Source: Anaerolineales bacterium UBA6128 (lineage in GTDB: Bacteria; Chloroflexota; Anaerolineae; UBA1429). Taken from it: a stretch of 25,196 nt of DNA. The position numbers were made by a program, and so were the translations under genes. The stretch lies in assembly GCA_002423325.1 (NCBI GenBank), contig DIVQ01000114.1, positions 158 to 25,353 on the forward strand. The letters are read 5' to 3'. Shown here in pieces: positions 13,407-21,137 of this stretch. Below the pieces are notes generated by a model. That model made no database searches and had not been told where the DNA came from. It saw only the letters and a list, made by a program, of their open reading frames with translations. Numbering within the stretch: the stretch's first letter is position 1; the number at the start of each line of letters is the position of its first letter.

Positions 13407-14090
13407 ATGAGTCGGCTGAGAATGCTTCAAGCGGTAAACCCCCGTCTACAGATCCGGTCGGTAGAGGCGCCAGAGTTTGCGCCGTACGGCCGCGTGCTGC
13501 CCTATGACGCCAGCGCGATGATCGCGCGCGCCCAACGCATCCTTCGGCCCGTCACCGGCGTCGCCTACGAGCCGTCGGTGCCCGCCCTGGAGGCGCCTGA
13601 GACGCTGAACACGGCGATCATCAACGAGGTCTACGGCGGCATGCCCACGCAGGTGGGCTGGTGCTACGGGCAGAATCTACAGATGTCGGCGCTCGAATAC
13701 CACAAGGGCACCGAGGTCAACGTGTGCATCACCGATGTCGTGTTGCTGCTGGGGCTGGTGCAGGACATCGTCTATGGCGACGAGATCACCTATGACACCG
13801 CAAAGGTGGCCGCCTTTTACGCGCCGGCGGGCTGTGTCGTCGAGTTCTTTCCCTGGAACCTGCACTATGCGCCCATCCACGTGGGCAAGGGCGAGAGCTT
13901 TGCCACGTTGGTCTACCTGCCCAAGACCACCAACCAGGCGCTGACCTTCTCGGTGCCCAAGGGGGGAGAGAATCGGCTGCTGTTCGCCATCAACAAGTGG
14001 CTCATCGCGCACCCGGACGCCGCGGACCTGGCCAGGGATGGCGCCTACGCCGGCATGCGGGGCGATGACATCATCGTCAACCCAGTCTAG
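13407..14090 (+). CDS. DUF4867 family protein (cupin-like)
   Basis: The 227-aa protein matches my memory of DUF4867. It opens LQAVNPRLQIRSVEAPEFAP YGRVL-like, has EVYGGMPTQVGWCYGQN, then SALEYHKGTEVNVCITDVVL LLG. It goes on with FYAPAGCVVEFFPWNLHYAP and a C-terminal LVYLPKTTN block. The Glu/His pattern in EYHKGTEVN and LHYAP is consistent with a cupin-type metal site; that is inference. Function is unknown; relatives in Firmicutes often occur among sugar-use genes. The ATG at 13407 has a strong AAGGAGG 7 nt upstream (13393-13399). Its promoter is not clear, but the region is shared with the divergent SOS-type promoter. It ends at a strong terminator facing the PA14 gene. Confidence 0.82.
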   Translation: MSRLRMLQAVNPRLQIRSVEAPEFAPYGRVLPYDASAMIARAQRILRPVTGVAYEPSVPALEAPETLNTAIINEVYGGMPTQVGWCYGQNLQMSALEYHKGTEVNVCITDVVLLLGLVQDIVYGDEITYDTAKVAAFYAPAGCVVEFFPWNLHYAPIHVGKGESFATLVYLPKTTNQALTFSVPKGGENRLLFAINKWLIAHPDAADLARDGAYAGMRGDDIIVNPV

Positions 14091-14114
14091 CCCGCCGGGG
14101 CGTCAGGCAAACGC

Positions 14115-14146
14115 GAGGGGGGCATCTCTGTTGGGATGCCCCCCTC
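14115..14146. terminator. Bidirectional hairpin terminator between DUF4867 and PA14 genes
   Basis: GAGGGGGGCATC (14115-14126) and GATGCCCCCCTC (14135-14146) form a perfect 12-bp stem with an 8-nt loop. It lies 24 nt after the DUF4867 stop, followed by TGTATATGTCTGTG. It sits between convergent genes and probably serves the plus-strand gene and perhaps both. Confidence 0.75.
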
Positions 14147-14204
14147 TGTATATGTCTGTGCGCCTCTGCGAGCGCTACAGGCTCGATTCTCCCGCGACCT
14201 GTCG

Positions 14205-15953
14205 TCAGCGCTTGCGCCCCGGCGCCTGGGCTTTGGCTGGCGCGGCGCCAGCCTGAACGCCGGCGGGCACGCGGTTCCAGCTGAAGAACAGCGCCGCGCC
14301 CTCGCCCTGCTCAAAGTACTCGATGCGCAGCCGGTGTTCGCCACTCAGGGCGACTCTGGCCACCAACTCGCGGCGGATGCCGGTCTTCCAGGCATCGATC
14401 ACCAGTTGGTCATCGACCCAGATCCGGACGCCATCATCGACCACGACGCGCAGATCGTAGGTGCCCGGCGCAAAGTTCACGGTGTGCGTAAAGCGCGCCG
14501 AGAAGCGATCCACGGGGATCGTCTTTGCGGGCGAGCCGTCGCGCCAGTCAAAGGCCACCTCTTGCTCGTTGCGGATGACCAGTGGCTCTCCGGCGAGTTT
14601 GTGGTTGTCAAAGTACTCGGCCACCCACTGACTGTAGGTCAGCGTGGGGGTGGGCGTCGGCAGGATGCGGCTCCAAGCGAAGCGCGCGCGAGCGATGCCC
14701 TCCAACTCAAAGTACTCGATCCTGACCTCGTGCCAGCCGCGCCAGATCTGCTGTGTCACCGTGGTCGTGCGCTCACCGCCGTACCAGCGGTCGATCAACA
14801 GATTGCCGGCCACCCACAAGCGTACACCGTCGTCGGCCGCCAGGGTAAAGCTATAGTTGCCGTCCTCGAACCAGAGCTTACGCGTCCAGCGCGCCGAAAA
14901 GTGGTCGCTGCTGACGCCCCAGCCCGGGCTGTGGTAGCCCCAGTCAAAGTTGATCTCGACGTCATTGCGTGCCAGCGCCGGCGAGCCTTCCAACGTGTCG
15001 TTGTTATAGTACTCGGCCAGCCAGTCCGTCACCACAACTGGATAGGGCGTGGGCAGCGGCGTAGCCGTCGGCTGAGGCGTGGCCGTGGGCCGCGTGGTCG
15101 CGGTCGGCACCGGTGTCTGCGTCGGCACAGGCGTCTGCGTCGGCAGTGGCTGAGCGGTCGCCGTCGGCGCCGCCTGCGCCACTTCAGCCATCACATCGCC
15201 TGAACGGTCGCTGCGATACTCATAGACTTGGCCATCGACCAACAGCTTGACGCGGTAGCCCGGCGTCAGCACCTGCGCGCACACTTGCCCGTCGCGCTCG
15301 ATGCCCAGGCACGCGTTCGGCCAGGTAACCGCTTCGACCGATAGCGCATGAATGGAGGCAGCCGGCACGCCCAGTCGCGCCGCCAGCGCAAGCCGCGCCT
15401 GCGCCGCGCGGTCGGCCTGCAACACACCATCCTCGATTCGCTCGTACACGCTCGCCGCCCAGTCCGCAACGGACCGCTGATCCGTCAGGTCCGGCGTCAG
15501 CGCACCCCGCCCCACAAAGCGCAGGGCCTGACCCTCGGCATCCTCGGCAGCCAGCTCGAAGGCTGCAAAGCGCGTAACATAGCCCAGCCAGGCTGCCAAC
15601 TCATCCTCTGTCAGGTAGGCGACCTGAGTGCTCCCATGGCAGTCGCCATAGCGCAGCACACCCTGCTCATCGATGCTGAGCGAGACACAGTCCAGGCCCG
15701 CCGTATCTTGCCGCCAGCTCAGCGACGGCTGCGGGACGACCGGCGTCAGCGGGTCCACCGCTGGCGTTGGCGTCGCGGACGGCTCGGTTGGCGTAGCAGC
15801 CGGCGTGTCTGAAGGCTGCGGAATCGTCGCGGTAGGCACAGGCGTCAGCACGACGTCGTTGGCGCTCAGCGTCTGCAGAACGGCCAACACGCCCGCCCCC
15901 GCAATCAAGACGGCCAGTGCAAAACCCAGTATGAAGGTTACTTTGTTCCGCAT
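14205..15953 (-). CDS. Membrane-anchored tandem PA14-domain surface protein
   Basis: The 582-aa product starts with a signal anchor (VTFILGFALAVLIAGAGVLA). A Pro/Thr-rich stalk and a domain with an IHALSVEAVTWPNACLG motif common in Chloroflexota lipoprotein-like proteins follow. A second Pro/Thr linker (TPVPTQTPVPTATTRPTATP) leads to two PA14 domains of about 120 residues each. Both PA14 copies keep the W(L/V)AEY start and a DDG loop (AADDGVRLWVAGNLLIDRW; VVDDGVRIWVDDQLVIDAW). PA14 domains usually bind carbohydrates with calcium, so an outward-facing sugar-binding role is inferred. No catalytic domain is seen. The ATG at 15953 has AGGGAG upstream; the frame's earlier start at 16022 lies inside a repeat element. 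Confidence 0.82.
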   Translation of the reverse strand: MRNKVTFILGFALAVLIAGAGVLAVLQTLSANDVVLTPVPTATIPQPSDTPAATPTEPSATPTPAVDPLTPVVPQPSLSWRQDTAGLDCVSLSIDEQGVLRYGDCHGSTQVAYLTEDELAAWLGYVTRFAAFELAAEDAEGQALRFVGRGALTPDLTDQRSVADWAASVYERIEDGVLQADRAAQARLALAARLGVPAASIHALSVEAVTWPNACLGIERDGQVCAQVLTPGYRVKLLVDGQVYEYRSDRSGDVMAEVAQAAPTATAQPLPTQTPVPTQTPVPTATTRPTATPQPTATPLPTPYPVVVTDWLAEYYNNDTLEGSPALARNDVEINFDWGYHSPGWGVSSDHFSARWTRKLWFEDGNYSFTLAADDGVRLWVAGNLLIDRWYGGERTTTVTQQIWRGWHEVRIEYFELEGIARARFAWSRILPTPTPTLTYSQWVAEYFDNHKLAGEPLVIRNEQEVAFDWRDGSPAKTIPVDRFSARFTHTVNFAPGTYDLRVVVDDGVRIWVDDQLVIDAWKTGIRRELVARVALSGEHRLRIEYFEQGEGAALFFSWNRVPAGVQAGAAPAKAQAPGRKR

Positions 15954-15985
15954 CTCTGCTTCTCCCTCTGGAAACGCGCCGGCGC

Positions 15986-16044
15986 TCACCCCTGCCCTAC
16001 AACACGATCTCCCCGAACACATTGGGCTCTCGGGGAGAGGGTGA
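15986..16044. repeat. TCACCC / GGGTGA palindromic element upstream of the PA14 gene
   Basis: TCTCCCCGA (16008-16016) and TCGGGGAGA (16030-16038) form a 9-bp stem. An outer TCACCC (15986-15991) pairs with GGGTGA (16039-16044). The layout and CTCTCCC-type wording resemble the nested palindrome at 6502-6559, suggesting one dispersed family. It lies 33 nt upstream of the PA14 start codon. Confidence 0.55.
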
Positions 16045-16169
16045 CCTGTTCGCTTGGTATCGCGCCTCTCCTCGAGGCCAGCACCAGCAGGGTCCTATCG
16101 ACCTGCAGCGGTTTCCAACCACCCAACCACCCTATTGACGCCCAGAGGGTCGATTTGGTTCCCATAACA
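16045..16169. other. Intergenic DNA without recognised feature
   Basis: Together with the repeat before it and the terminator after it, this fills the roughly 300-nt gap between the PA14 gene and lepB. It contains a short tandem GGTTGGGTGGTTGG-like tract on the minus strand (16118-16131). No convincing gene or promoter is seen. Confidence 0.5.
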
Positions 16170-16215
16170 AGAGACCGAGGCAGGTGCTCGGCTGGCGGCA
16201 CGTCCCTCGGTCTCT
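16170..16215 (-). terminator. Hairpin downstream of lepB
   Basis: AGAGACCGAGG (16170-16180) and CCTCGGTCTCT (16205-16215) form a perfect 11-bp stem with a 24-nt loop, 39 nt after the lepB stop. On the minus strand it is followed by TTGTTATG, a weak U-rich tail. It fits a terminator for lepB. Confidence 0.65.
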
Positions 16216-16254
16216 ACAGAATAGGATCTCGCTTGCGGTGCATACGCGCACGCG

Positions 16255-16833
16255 TCAGGGGTGGAAGAGCCCCACCTCCGCTGGTGGCCAGTAGCGCAAC
16301 CAGGCGCGCCCCAGGATATCCTCGTAGGGCACCACGCCAAAGTAGCGCGAGTCGTTGCTTGAACCGCGGTTGTCGCCCAGCACGAAAACATGTTCCTCGG
16401 GAACCAGTTGACGCGCCACGTGGCCAGGCGTCTCCTGGTTCAGGTATGGCTCATCAAGCAGTGCGTCGTTGATGTACACTTTGCCATTGGCGATCTCGAT
16501 CGTGTCGCCGGGCAGCCCCACCACGCGCTTGATCAGCGGGTCCGTGTGACTGTTCGGCAAATTGAGCACAACGATCTCACCGCGCTCGGGCGCGCGGAAG
16601 CGGTAGGTCACCAGGTCGACGATCACGCGCTCCTGCTCGTGCAGGTTGGGCTCCATGCTCTCGCCGTGCACCGTGCGCGGCTGCGCCAGAAACAGATTCA
16701 CCGCCAGCACGATGGCGATGGCGGGCAGAAAAGTGCCCACGATCTCGTCCCACCAGACCTTGAGTGAGGCTTGCCAGCCCCCGGATGAGGTCTGTGCTTC
16801 GCTGGGGGGCGTCTCGGGATTGACTTGATCCAT
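16255..16833 (-). CDS. lepB: Signal peptidase I
   Basis: The 192-aa membrane protease cleaves signal peptides of exported proteins. It has one N-terminal membrane segment (VGTFLPAIAIVLAVNLFLA, about 32-50). The catalytic Ser59 is in HGESMEPNL and the general base Lys102 in LIKRVVGLPGD. The conserved box GDNRGSSNDSRYFG follows at about 153-166. The catalytic pair and all family boxes are present and the length is normal for short Gram-positive-type enzymes. Start ATG 16833 has GAGGTTCA just upstream. A promoter TTGCCG-N16-TACAAT (16892-16865) precedes it. The gene is divergent from the DUF4342 gene. Confidence 0.95.
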   Translation of the reverse strand: MDQVNPETPPSEAQTSSGGWQASLKVWWDEIVGTFLPAIAIVLAVNLFLAQPRTVHGESMEPNLHEQERVIVDLVTYRFRAPERGEIVVLNLPNSHTDPLIKRVVGLPGDTIEIANGKVYINDALLDEPYLNQETPGHVARQLVPEEHVFVLGDNRGSSNDSRYFGVVPYEDILGRAWLRYWPPAEVGLFHP

Positions 16834-16864
16834 TGAACCTCACGATAAGCGGACTTATTCTGAC

Positions 16865-16892
16865 ATTGTAGCCGGAAGCGCGTTCGCGGCAA
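16865..16892 (-). promoter_or_regulatory. lepB promoter
   Basis: On the minus strand TTGCCG (16892-16887) and TACAAT (16870-16865) are spaced by 16 nt, about 30 nt upstream of the lepB ATG. The -10 hexamer is the same TACAAT used in front of dnaE. Confidence 0.55.
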
Positions 16893-16969
16893 GCGCAACC
16901 CGCGCCGCGTGCCATGCGTATAGTTGGCAGATCGCATAAAGTATAGCGCGTCAACTGAGAGGTGATCGA

Positions 16970-17224
16970 ATGGACGAGCAAAAGACTCGCAGCGAAGAGT
17001 TCAAGGTGGCCGGCTCGCAGGTGATCGACAAAGTCAAAGAGTTGCTGCACGAGGGCAATATCCGGCGGATCTCGATCAAGCAGGACGGCAATACCATCGT
17101 AGAGCTGCCGTTGACCATCGCCGCGGTCGGCACCATGCTGGCCCCTACCCTGGCGGCAGTGGGAGCCATTGCCGCACTGGTCACCAACTGCTCCATTGTG
17201 GTCGAGCGCGTCGTCGAGGACTAG
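16970..17224 (+). CDS. DUF4342 family small protein
   Basis: The 84-aa protein has a short helical, ubiquitin-associated-like first part (FKVAGSQVIDKVKELLHEGN). A strand pair (RRISIKQDGNTIVELPLT) and a hydrophobic Gly/Ala-rich segment (LAPTLAAVGAIAALVTNCSI) that may be membrane-inserted follow. This order is that of DUF4342 as I recall it. Function is unknown. The ATG at 16970 has GAGAGGTGA 7-13 nt upstream. A clear terminator follows at 17296-17340. The gene is monocistronic and divergent from lepB; I could not assign its promoter. Confidence 0.82.
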   Translation: MDEQKTRSEEFKVAGSQVIDKVKELLHEGNIRRISIKQDGNTIVELPLTIAAVGTMLAPTLAAVGAIAALVTNCSIVVERVVED

Positions 17225-17295
17225 GCTGGCGTCAGCCCGTGTCTTGACCCACTCCAGCGCAGTCGGCCGGCGTTGCGCGCGCCGGGCTGATTGTG

Positions 17296-17340
17296 CAGCG
17301 TGGCCTTGCCTCCAGAGCGGCGGGGCCACGCTGTTTTGTG
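17296..17340 (+). terminator. Intrinsic terminator of the DUF4342 gene
   Basis: CAGCGTGGCC (17296-17305) and GGCCACGCTG (17324-17333) form a perfect 10-bp stem with an 18-nt loop, immediately followed by TTTTGTG. It lies about 70 nt after the stop and separates the convergent DUF4342 and NTF2-like genes. Confidence 0.78.
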
Positions 17341-17371
17341 CTACGCCCCCGGCCGCAGCACCCGGCGGCCC

Positions 17372-17836
17372 CTACAGCACGATCGCGAACGGATACGACA
17401 CCACCCAGATCTGACCCTCGCGCTTGACTTCGATGATCAGGCGGCTGGAGCGGTCGGGTCCCCCTATGGCCGAATGAACCTTGACCACATAGTAGTACGA
17501 CCCCTGCTTGTCGAGCAGTTTGAAGGTTTCGACGCTGGTGAACGGCATCTGTCGCTCACCCATCACCCTCTCGAGTTGCTCGAGGAACTCGTCGCGCGTG
17601 AGCGGGCGGCCGTAGATGTCCGTCAGGCTGTCCTTCGCCGTGAGCCGATAGACCTCGGCATAGTTGCCCTGGCCGAGCGCGTCAAAGTAGGCTGTGATCG
17701 TCTTGGTGGGCGTCACGCCGACCTTGTCGCGGTAATAGTCGTACAGCTGATAGGCCCCAAAACCCAGCACGACGAGCAGGATCAGAATCCCGATCAGCCG
17801 AGTCATGAAGGACAGCTTTTGCCAGTTGATGCGCAT
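17372..17836 (-). CDS. Membrane-anchored NTF2-like (DUF4878-type) protein
   Basis: The 154-aa protein has one membrane helix near the N-terminus (LIGILILLVVLGFGAYQLY, about 14-32). A soluble domain of about 110 residues follows, opening TKTITAYFDALGQGNYAEVY and ending in strands VIIEV-like and IWVVSYPFAIVL. This is the pattern of NTF2-like DUF4878 domains of secreted or lipoprotein-type proteins. No catalytic motif is visible, so a ligand-binding or structural role facing outward is inferred. Its ATG is 15 nt after the gyrA stop, so it is probably co-transcribed with gyrA, but a functional link is not evident. A weak AGAGAGAA lies upstream of the start. Confidence 0.75.
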   Translation of the reverse strand: MRINWQKLSFMTRLIGILILLVVLGFGAYQLYDYYRDKVGVTPTKTITAYFDALGQGNYAEVYRLTAKDSLTDIYGRPLTRDEFLEQLERVMGERQMPFTSVETFKLLDKQGSYYYVVKVHSAIGGPDRSSRLIIEVKREGQIWVVSYPFAIVL

Positions 17837-17851
17837 AGGTTTTCTCTCTGG

Positions 17852-20800
17852 TTATGCGGCGTCGCCCTTGCGGGTGCGGCTGCGCTGTGGAGGTTTGGAC
17901 ACCGTTGTGCGGCGCGTGCGTGACGCCGTGGGCTTGGTCGCGTCGCCGGACGCTGCGGGCGCCTCGGCTTCGGGTTCGGCAGCGGGCTTACGCGTGGACG
18001 TGGACGGCTTGTCGTCCGCGCTGGACGAGCGCGTTGTCGCCTTTGAGCGCTCAGTCGGTTGCTTTGCGGGTGCGGGCGCCTCGGTCTCTTCGGAGGCCTT
18101 GCCGGGCGTTGCCGGCTTGGTCTCTTCAGACGTCTTCTTCACCGGCGCTGCCGGCTTTTTACGTGTCGTCGTGCCTTTTCCGGGCGTCGATAGCTTGGTC
18201 TCTGCCGCTGTGCCCTTACGAGGCGCGGGCGAACGCGTGGCTGCAGCACGCTTTCGCGTCGCTGCGGGCCTGGCAGGAGGCTCCTGCGCCGCAGAGGCGG
18301 CCGATTTGGTCGTGCGAGTTCGCCGTGTGGTGACCTTGCTCGCGGCCTTGGGCAGCTCGAGTTCGGTCTGTGCGGCAGGCTGCGTCGCGCCCCCGCGTGG
18401 CTGCCTGCTTGCAGTCGACGCCTTTGCTGCCGCGGTAGCGGCCTTGGGCGCCGCCTTAGCGCGCGTGCGCGGCTTGGCCTGTGCCGACGACCGCCCCCTC
18501 GAGCCAGGGCCGCCTGTCTGCTGGCTCCCCAGAGCCACACACCGCACAAGCGTGTCATCCTTGAGCTGCACCAGCGCATAGCGCCGGGAGGCGGTTACCA
18601 GACGCCCCCAGGAGCCGCGCGGCAACTTGGGGACATCGGCTGCCGCCACGAGATAGGCGCTGCCCGCCGAGGTGACCAGCGCCACCTGCTCATCGGCCCC
18701 CACCGCACAGGCGTCCACGATCGGCCCGGTATGCTTGGCCTTGCTCACATCCGCAACGACCACGCCATTGCCGCCGCGTCCCTGGGTCGGGAATTCGCTC
18801 AGCGCTGTACGCTTGGCATAGCCAGTGGCCGTGGCAACCAGCAACTCGCCAACATCGCGCGCCACAACGGCCGCTACCAGTTCGTCTCCGTCGCGCAGCG
18901 TGATGCCGCGCATGCCGCCCGCCGCCGCGCCCTGGGGCCGCACCGTATCCTCCTGGAAACGGATGGTCTTGGCCTCGGCGGTCACGAGCAGCAGGTCCTG
19001 CCCGCCAGCCGTGAGCAGGGCGCTCACCAGTCGGTCATCGTCGGCCAGGCCGATCGCCATCATCCCCGCCGTACCGCAACCGGCCAACTCGCTCAGCGCC
19101 AGGCGCTTGACCTTGCCTTGTCGCGTGACCATGGCCACAAACCCTTCGGGGTCGGCGCCGGCCACGTGCAGCATGCCCACCACGGTCTCACCCGCGTCCA
19201 GATGCACCAGCCGCGCAACCGACACCCCCTGCGGCAACTGGGCCACGTCGGGCACCTGATGCACGGGCGCGGCGAATGCGCGGCCGCGATCGGTGAACCA
19301 GAGCGCCTGCTCGCGCGTGTTCGCCTCGAACAGGGCCAGCGGACCATCGCCAGGCGCAGCCGAGATGCCCAGCGCCTCAAGATCGCGCGCCGCTGCAGAC
19401 TGTCTGCGCACTGCGCCGGCGATGTTGAGCGCCACCAGCACCTGCTCGTCGGGTGCCAGGTCCAGCGGCCGCAGCGCACTGCTTTCTTCCTCATCGACGA
19501 TGCGCGTTCGGCGCGCGTCGCCGTAACGCGCCTTCAGGTCGAGCACGTCATCCTTGATCAGCGCCAGGATCCGCGCCTTGTTGGCCAGCAAGCTCTTGAG
19601 GTACTTGATCTGCTTGGTGACCTCTTTGTACTCGTCCTCGATCTTTTGCCGCTCCAGGGCCGCCAGCCGTCTGAGCTGCATGTCGAGAATGGCGCGCGCC
19701 TGGATCTCGCTCAACTTGAAGCGCTGCCGCAGGTTCGTGAGCGCTGTTTCGGCGTTCCTGCTGCGACGAATCGTGTCGATGACTTCGTCCAGATTATCCA
19801 GCGCGATGCGCAGGCCCTCCAGCACATGGGCGCGGGCCTCGGCGCGGGCCAGCTCGAACTTGGTCCTGAGGGACAGCACCTCATGGCGGTGCTCGATATA
19901 GTAGAGCAGCAGGCGCTTGAGGGGCAGCACACGCGGCACGCCCTCCACCAGCGCCAGAGCGTTGACGCCAAAGGTACATTGCATCTGCGTGAGTTTGAGC
20001 AACTGGGCCAGCACCGGCGCCGTCTCGACGCCGCGCTTGAGCTCCACTACCACGCGCATGCCGGTGCGGTCTGACTCGTCGCGCAGGTCCGCGATGCCCT
20101 CAATGCGGGCGTTGCGCGCCAGGTCGGCGATGCGTTCCACCAGGTTGGCCTTGTTCACCTGATAGGGCAGTTCGGTGACGATGATGGCCGCGTGCCCGCG
20201 CACTTCTTCAACGTGGGCGTTGGCGCGCATCACCACGCGACCCTTGCCAGTGGCGTAGGCCTGCCGTATGCCCTCGCGGCCCAGCACAGTACCGCCGGTG
20301 GGGAAATCGGGCCCCGGGATGAAGCGCATCAGATCGTCGAGGCTCACGTCCTCGGCTTTGGTGTAGTGATCGACCAGATAGGCGATCGCGTCGGCCAACT
20401 CGCCAAGGTTGTGGGGCGGGATATTCGTGGCCATGCCGACGGCAATGCCGCCCACGCCGTTGAGCAGCAGGTTGGGCAGCTTGGCGGGAAGCACGGCCGG
20501 CTCGTTCAGCGACCCGTCAAAGTTGGGTACGAACGGCACGGTCTCCTTGTCGAGGTCAAGCAGCATCTCCTCGCCAAGCGCCGCCAGGCGCGCCTCGGTG
20601 TAGCGCATGGCTGCTGCGCCATCGCCGTCTACCGAGCCAAAGTTGCCCTGGCCCTCCACCAGCGGGTAGCGCATGCTGAAATCCTGCGCCAGGCGTACCA
20701 GCGTATCGTACACCGCCGCGTCGCCGTGCGGGTGATACTTGCCAAGCACCTCTCCCACGATACGCGCGCATTTGCGCGTGGGGTTGCCGTGTGTGATGCC

Positions 20801-20959
20801 CATATCGTGCATGGCATACAGGATACGCCGCTGCACCGGCTTGAGGCCATCGCGCACGTCGGGCAGCGCCCGCGACGTGATGACGCTCATGGCATAGCTG
20901 AGATAGGCGGTCCGCATCGTTTCGTCGATGTCGACGCGCCGGACCGTTCCGACGTCCAT
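17852..20959 (-). CDS. gyrA: DNA gyrase subunit A with long basic C-terminal tail
   Basis: The 1035-aa product is longer than usual GyrA (about 810-875). The breakage-reunion domain contains HPHGDAAVYD (76-85), the catalytic Tyr120 in MRYTE and GNFGSVDGDG. The C-terminal beta-pinwheel carries a GyrA-box-like QGRGGNG (usual form QRRGGKG), which supports gyrase rather than topoisomerase IV. From about residue 811 a tail of 225 residues begins (17852-18529). It is built of Lys, Arg, Ala, Pro, Thr and Ser, resembling histone H1 tails. The residue matching E. coli Ser83 is Ala81. Start ATG 20959 has GGGAGG upstream and a promoter at 21006-21034. No gyrB is in the window. Confidence 0.93.
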   Translation of the reverse strand: MDVGTVRRVDIDETMRTAYLSYAMSVITSRALPDVRDGLKPVQRRILYAMHDMGITHGNPTRKCARIVGEVLGKYHPHGDAAVYDTLVRLAQDFSMRYPLVEGQGNFGSVDGDGAAAMRYTEARLAALGEEMLLDLDKETVPFVPNFDGSLNEPAVLPAKLPNLLLNGVGGIAVGMATNIPPHNLGELADAIAYLVDHYTKAEDVSLDDLMRFIPGPDFPTGGTVLGREGIRQAYATGKGRVVMRANAHVEEVRGHAAIIVTELPYQVNKANLVERIADLARNARIEGIADLRDESDRTGMRVVVELKRGVETAPVLAQLLKLTQMQCTFGVNALALVEGVPRVLPLKRLLLYYIEHRHEVLSLRTKFELARAEARAHVLEGLRIALDNLDEVIDTIRRSRNAETALTNLRQRFKLSEIQARAILDMQLRRLAALERQKIEDEYKEVTKQIKYLKSLLANKARILALIKDDVLDLKARYGDARRTRIVDEEESSALRPLDLAPDEQVLVALNIAGAVRRQSAAARDLEALGISAAPGDGPLALFEANTREQALWFTDRGRAFAAPVHQVPDVAQLPQGVSVARLVHLDAGETVVGMLHVAGADPEGFVAMVTRQGKVKRLALSELAGCGTAGMMAIGLADDDRLVSALLTAGGQDLLLVTAEAKTIRFQEDTVRPQGAAAGGMRGITLRDGDELVAAVVARDVGELLVATATGYAKRTALSEFPTQGRGGNGVVVADVSKAKHTGPIVDACAVGADEQVALVTSAGSAYLVAAADVPKLPRGSWGRLVTASRRYALVQLKDDTLVRCVALGSQQTGGPGSRGRSSAQAKPRTRAKAAPKAATAAAKASTASRQPRGGATQPAAQTELELPKAASKVTTRRTRTTKSAASAAQEPPARPAATRKRAAATRSPAPRKGTAAETKLSTPGKGTTTRKKPAAPVKKTSEETKPATPGKASEETEAPAPAKQPTERSKATTRSSSADDKPSTSTRKPAAEPEAEAPAASGDATKPTASRTRRTTVSKPPQRSRTRKGDAA

Positions 20960-21005
20960 CCATCCTCCCTGAGGGACTCAAACAGAGCTGAGAACCCGTT
21001 CCCTG

Positions 21006-21034
21006 ATTATGTGCGCTGGCGACTCGGCCACCAA
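21006..21034 (-). promoter_or_regulatory. gyrA promoter candidate
   Basis: On the minus strand TTGGTG (21034-21029) and CATAAT (21011-21006) are separated by 17 nt, about 47 nt upstream of the gyrA ATG. An inverted repeat CGCTGGCG (21014-21021) / CGCCAGCG (21053-21060) brackets the -35. It could bind a regulator or reflect supercoiling-sensitive DNA, but this is speculative. Confidence 0.5.
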
Positions 21035-21059
21035 CGCGGACATCCAACGCAACGCCAGC

Positions 21060-21077
21060 GGCTGACAATGGTCAGCC
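21060..21077 (-). terminator. Hairpin between the eIF-2B-like gene and gyrA
   Basis: GGCTGAC-AATG-GTCAGCC is a perfect 7-bp stem with a 4-nt loop, about 60 nt after the stop of the eIF-2B-like gene and upstream of the gyrA promoter. It lacks a T-run, so termination is only likely, not certain. Confidence 0.45.
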
Positions 21078-21137
21078 ACAGGATCAAAGGGCAATCGTCC
21101 GCATCGCATCCCGTTGTGAGGCACGTGGCGCCGGGGG

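Noticed and set aside
18731..20074. Plus-strand open frame of 447 codons
   Set aside because: It is the antisense shadow of gyrA, with Arg/His/Gln-rich translation.
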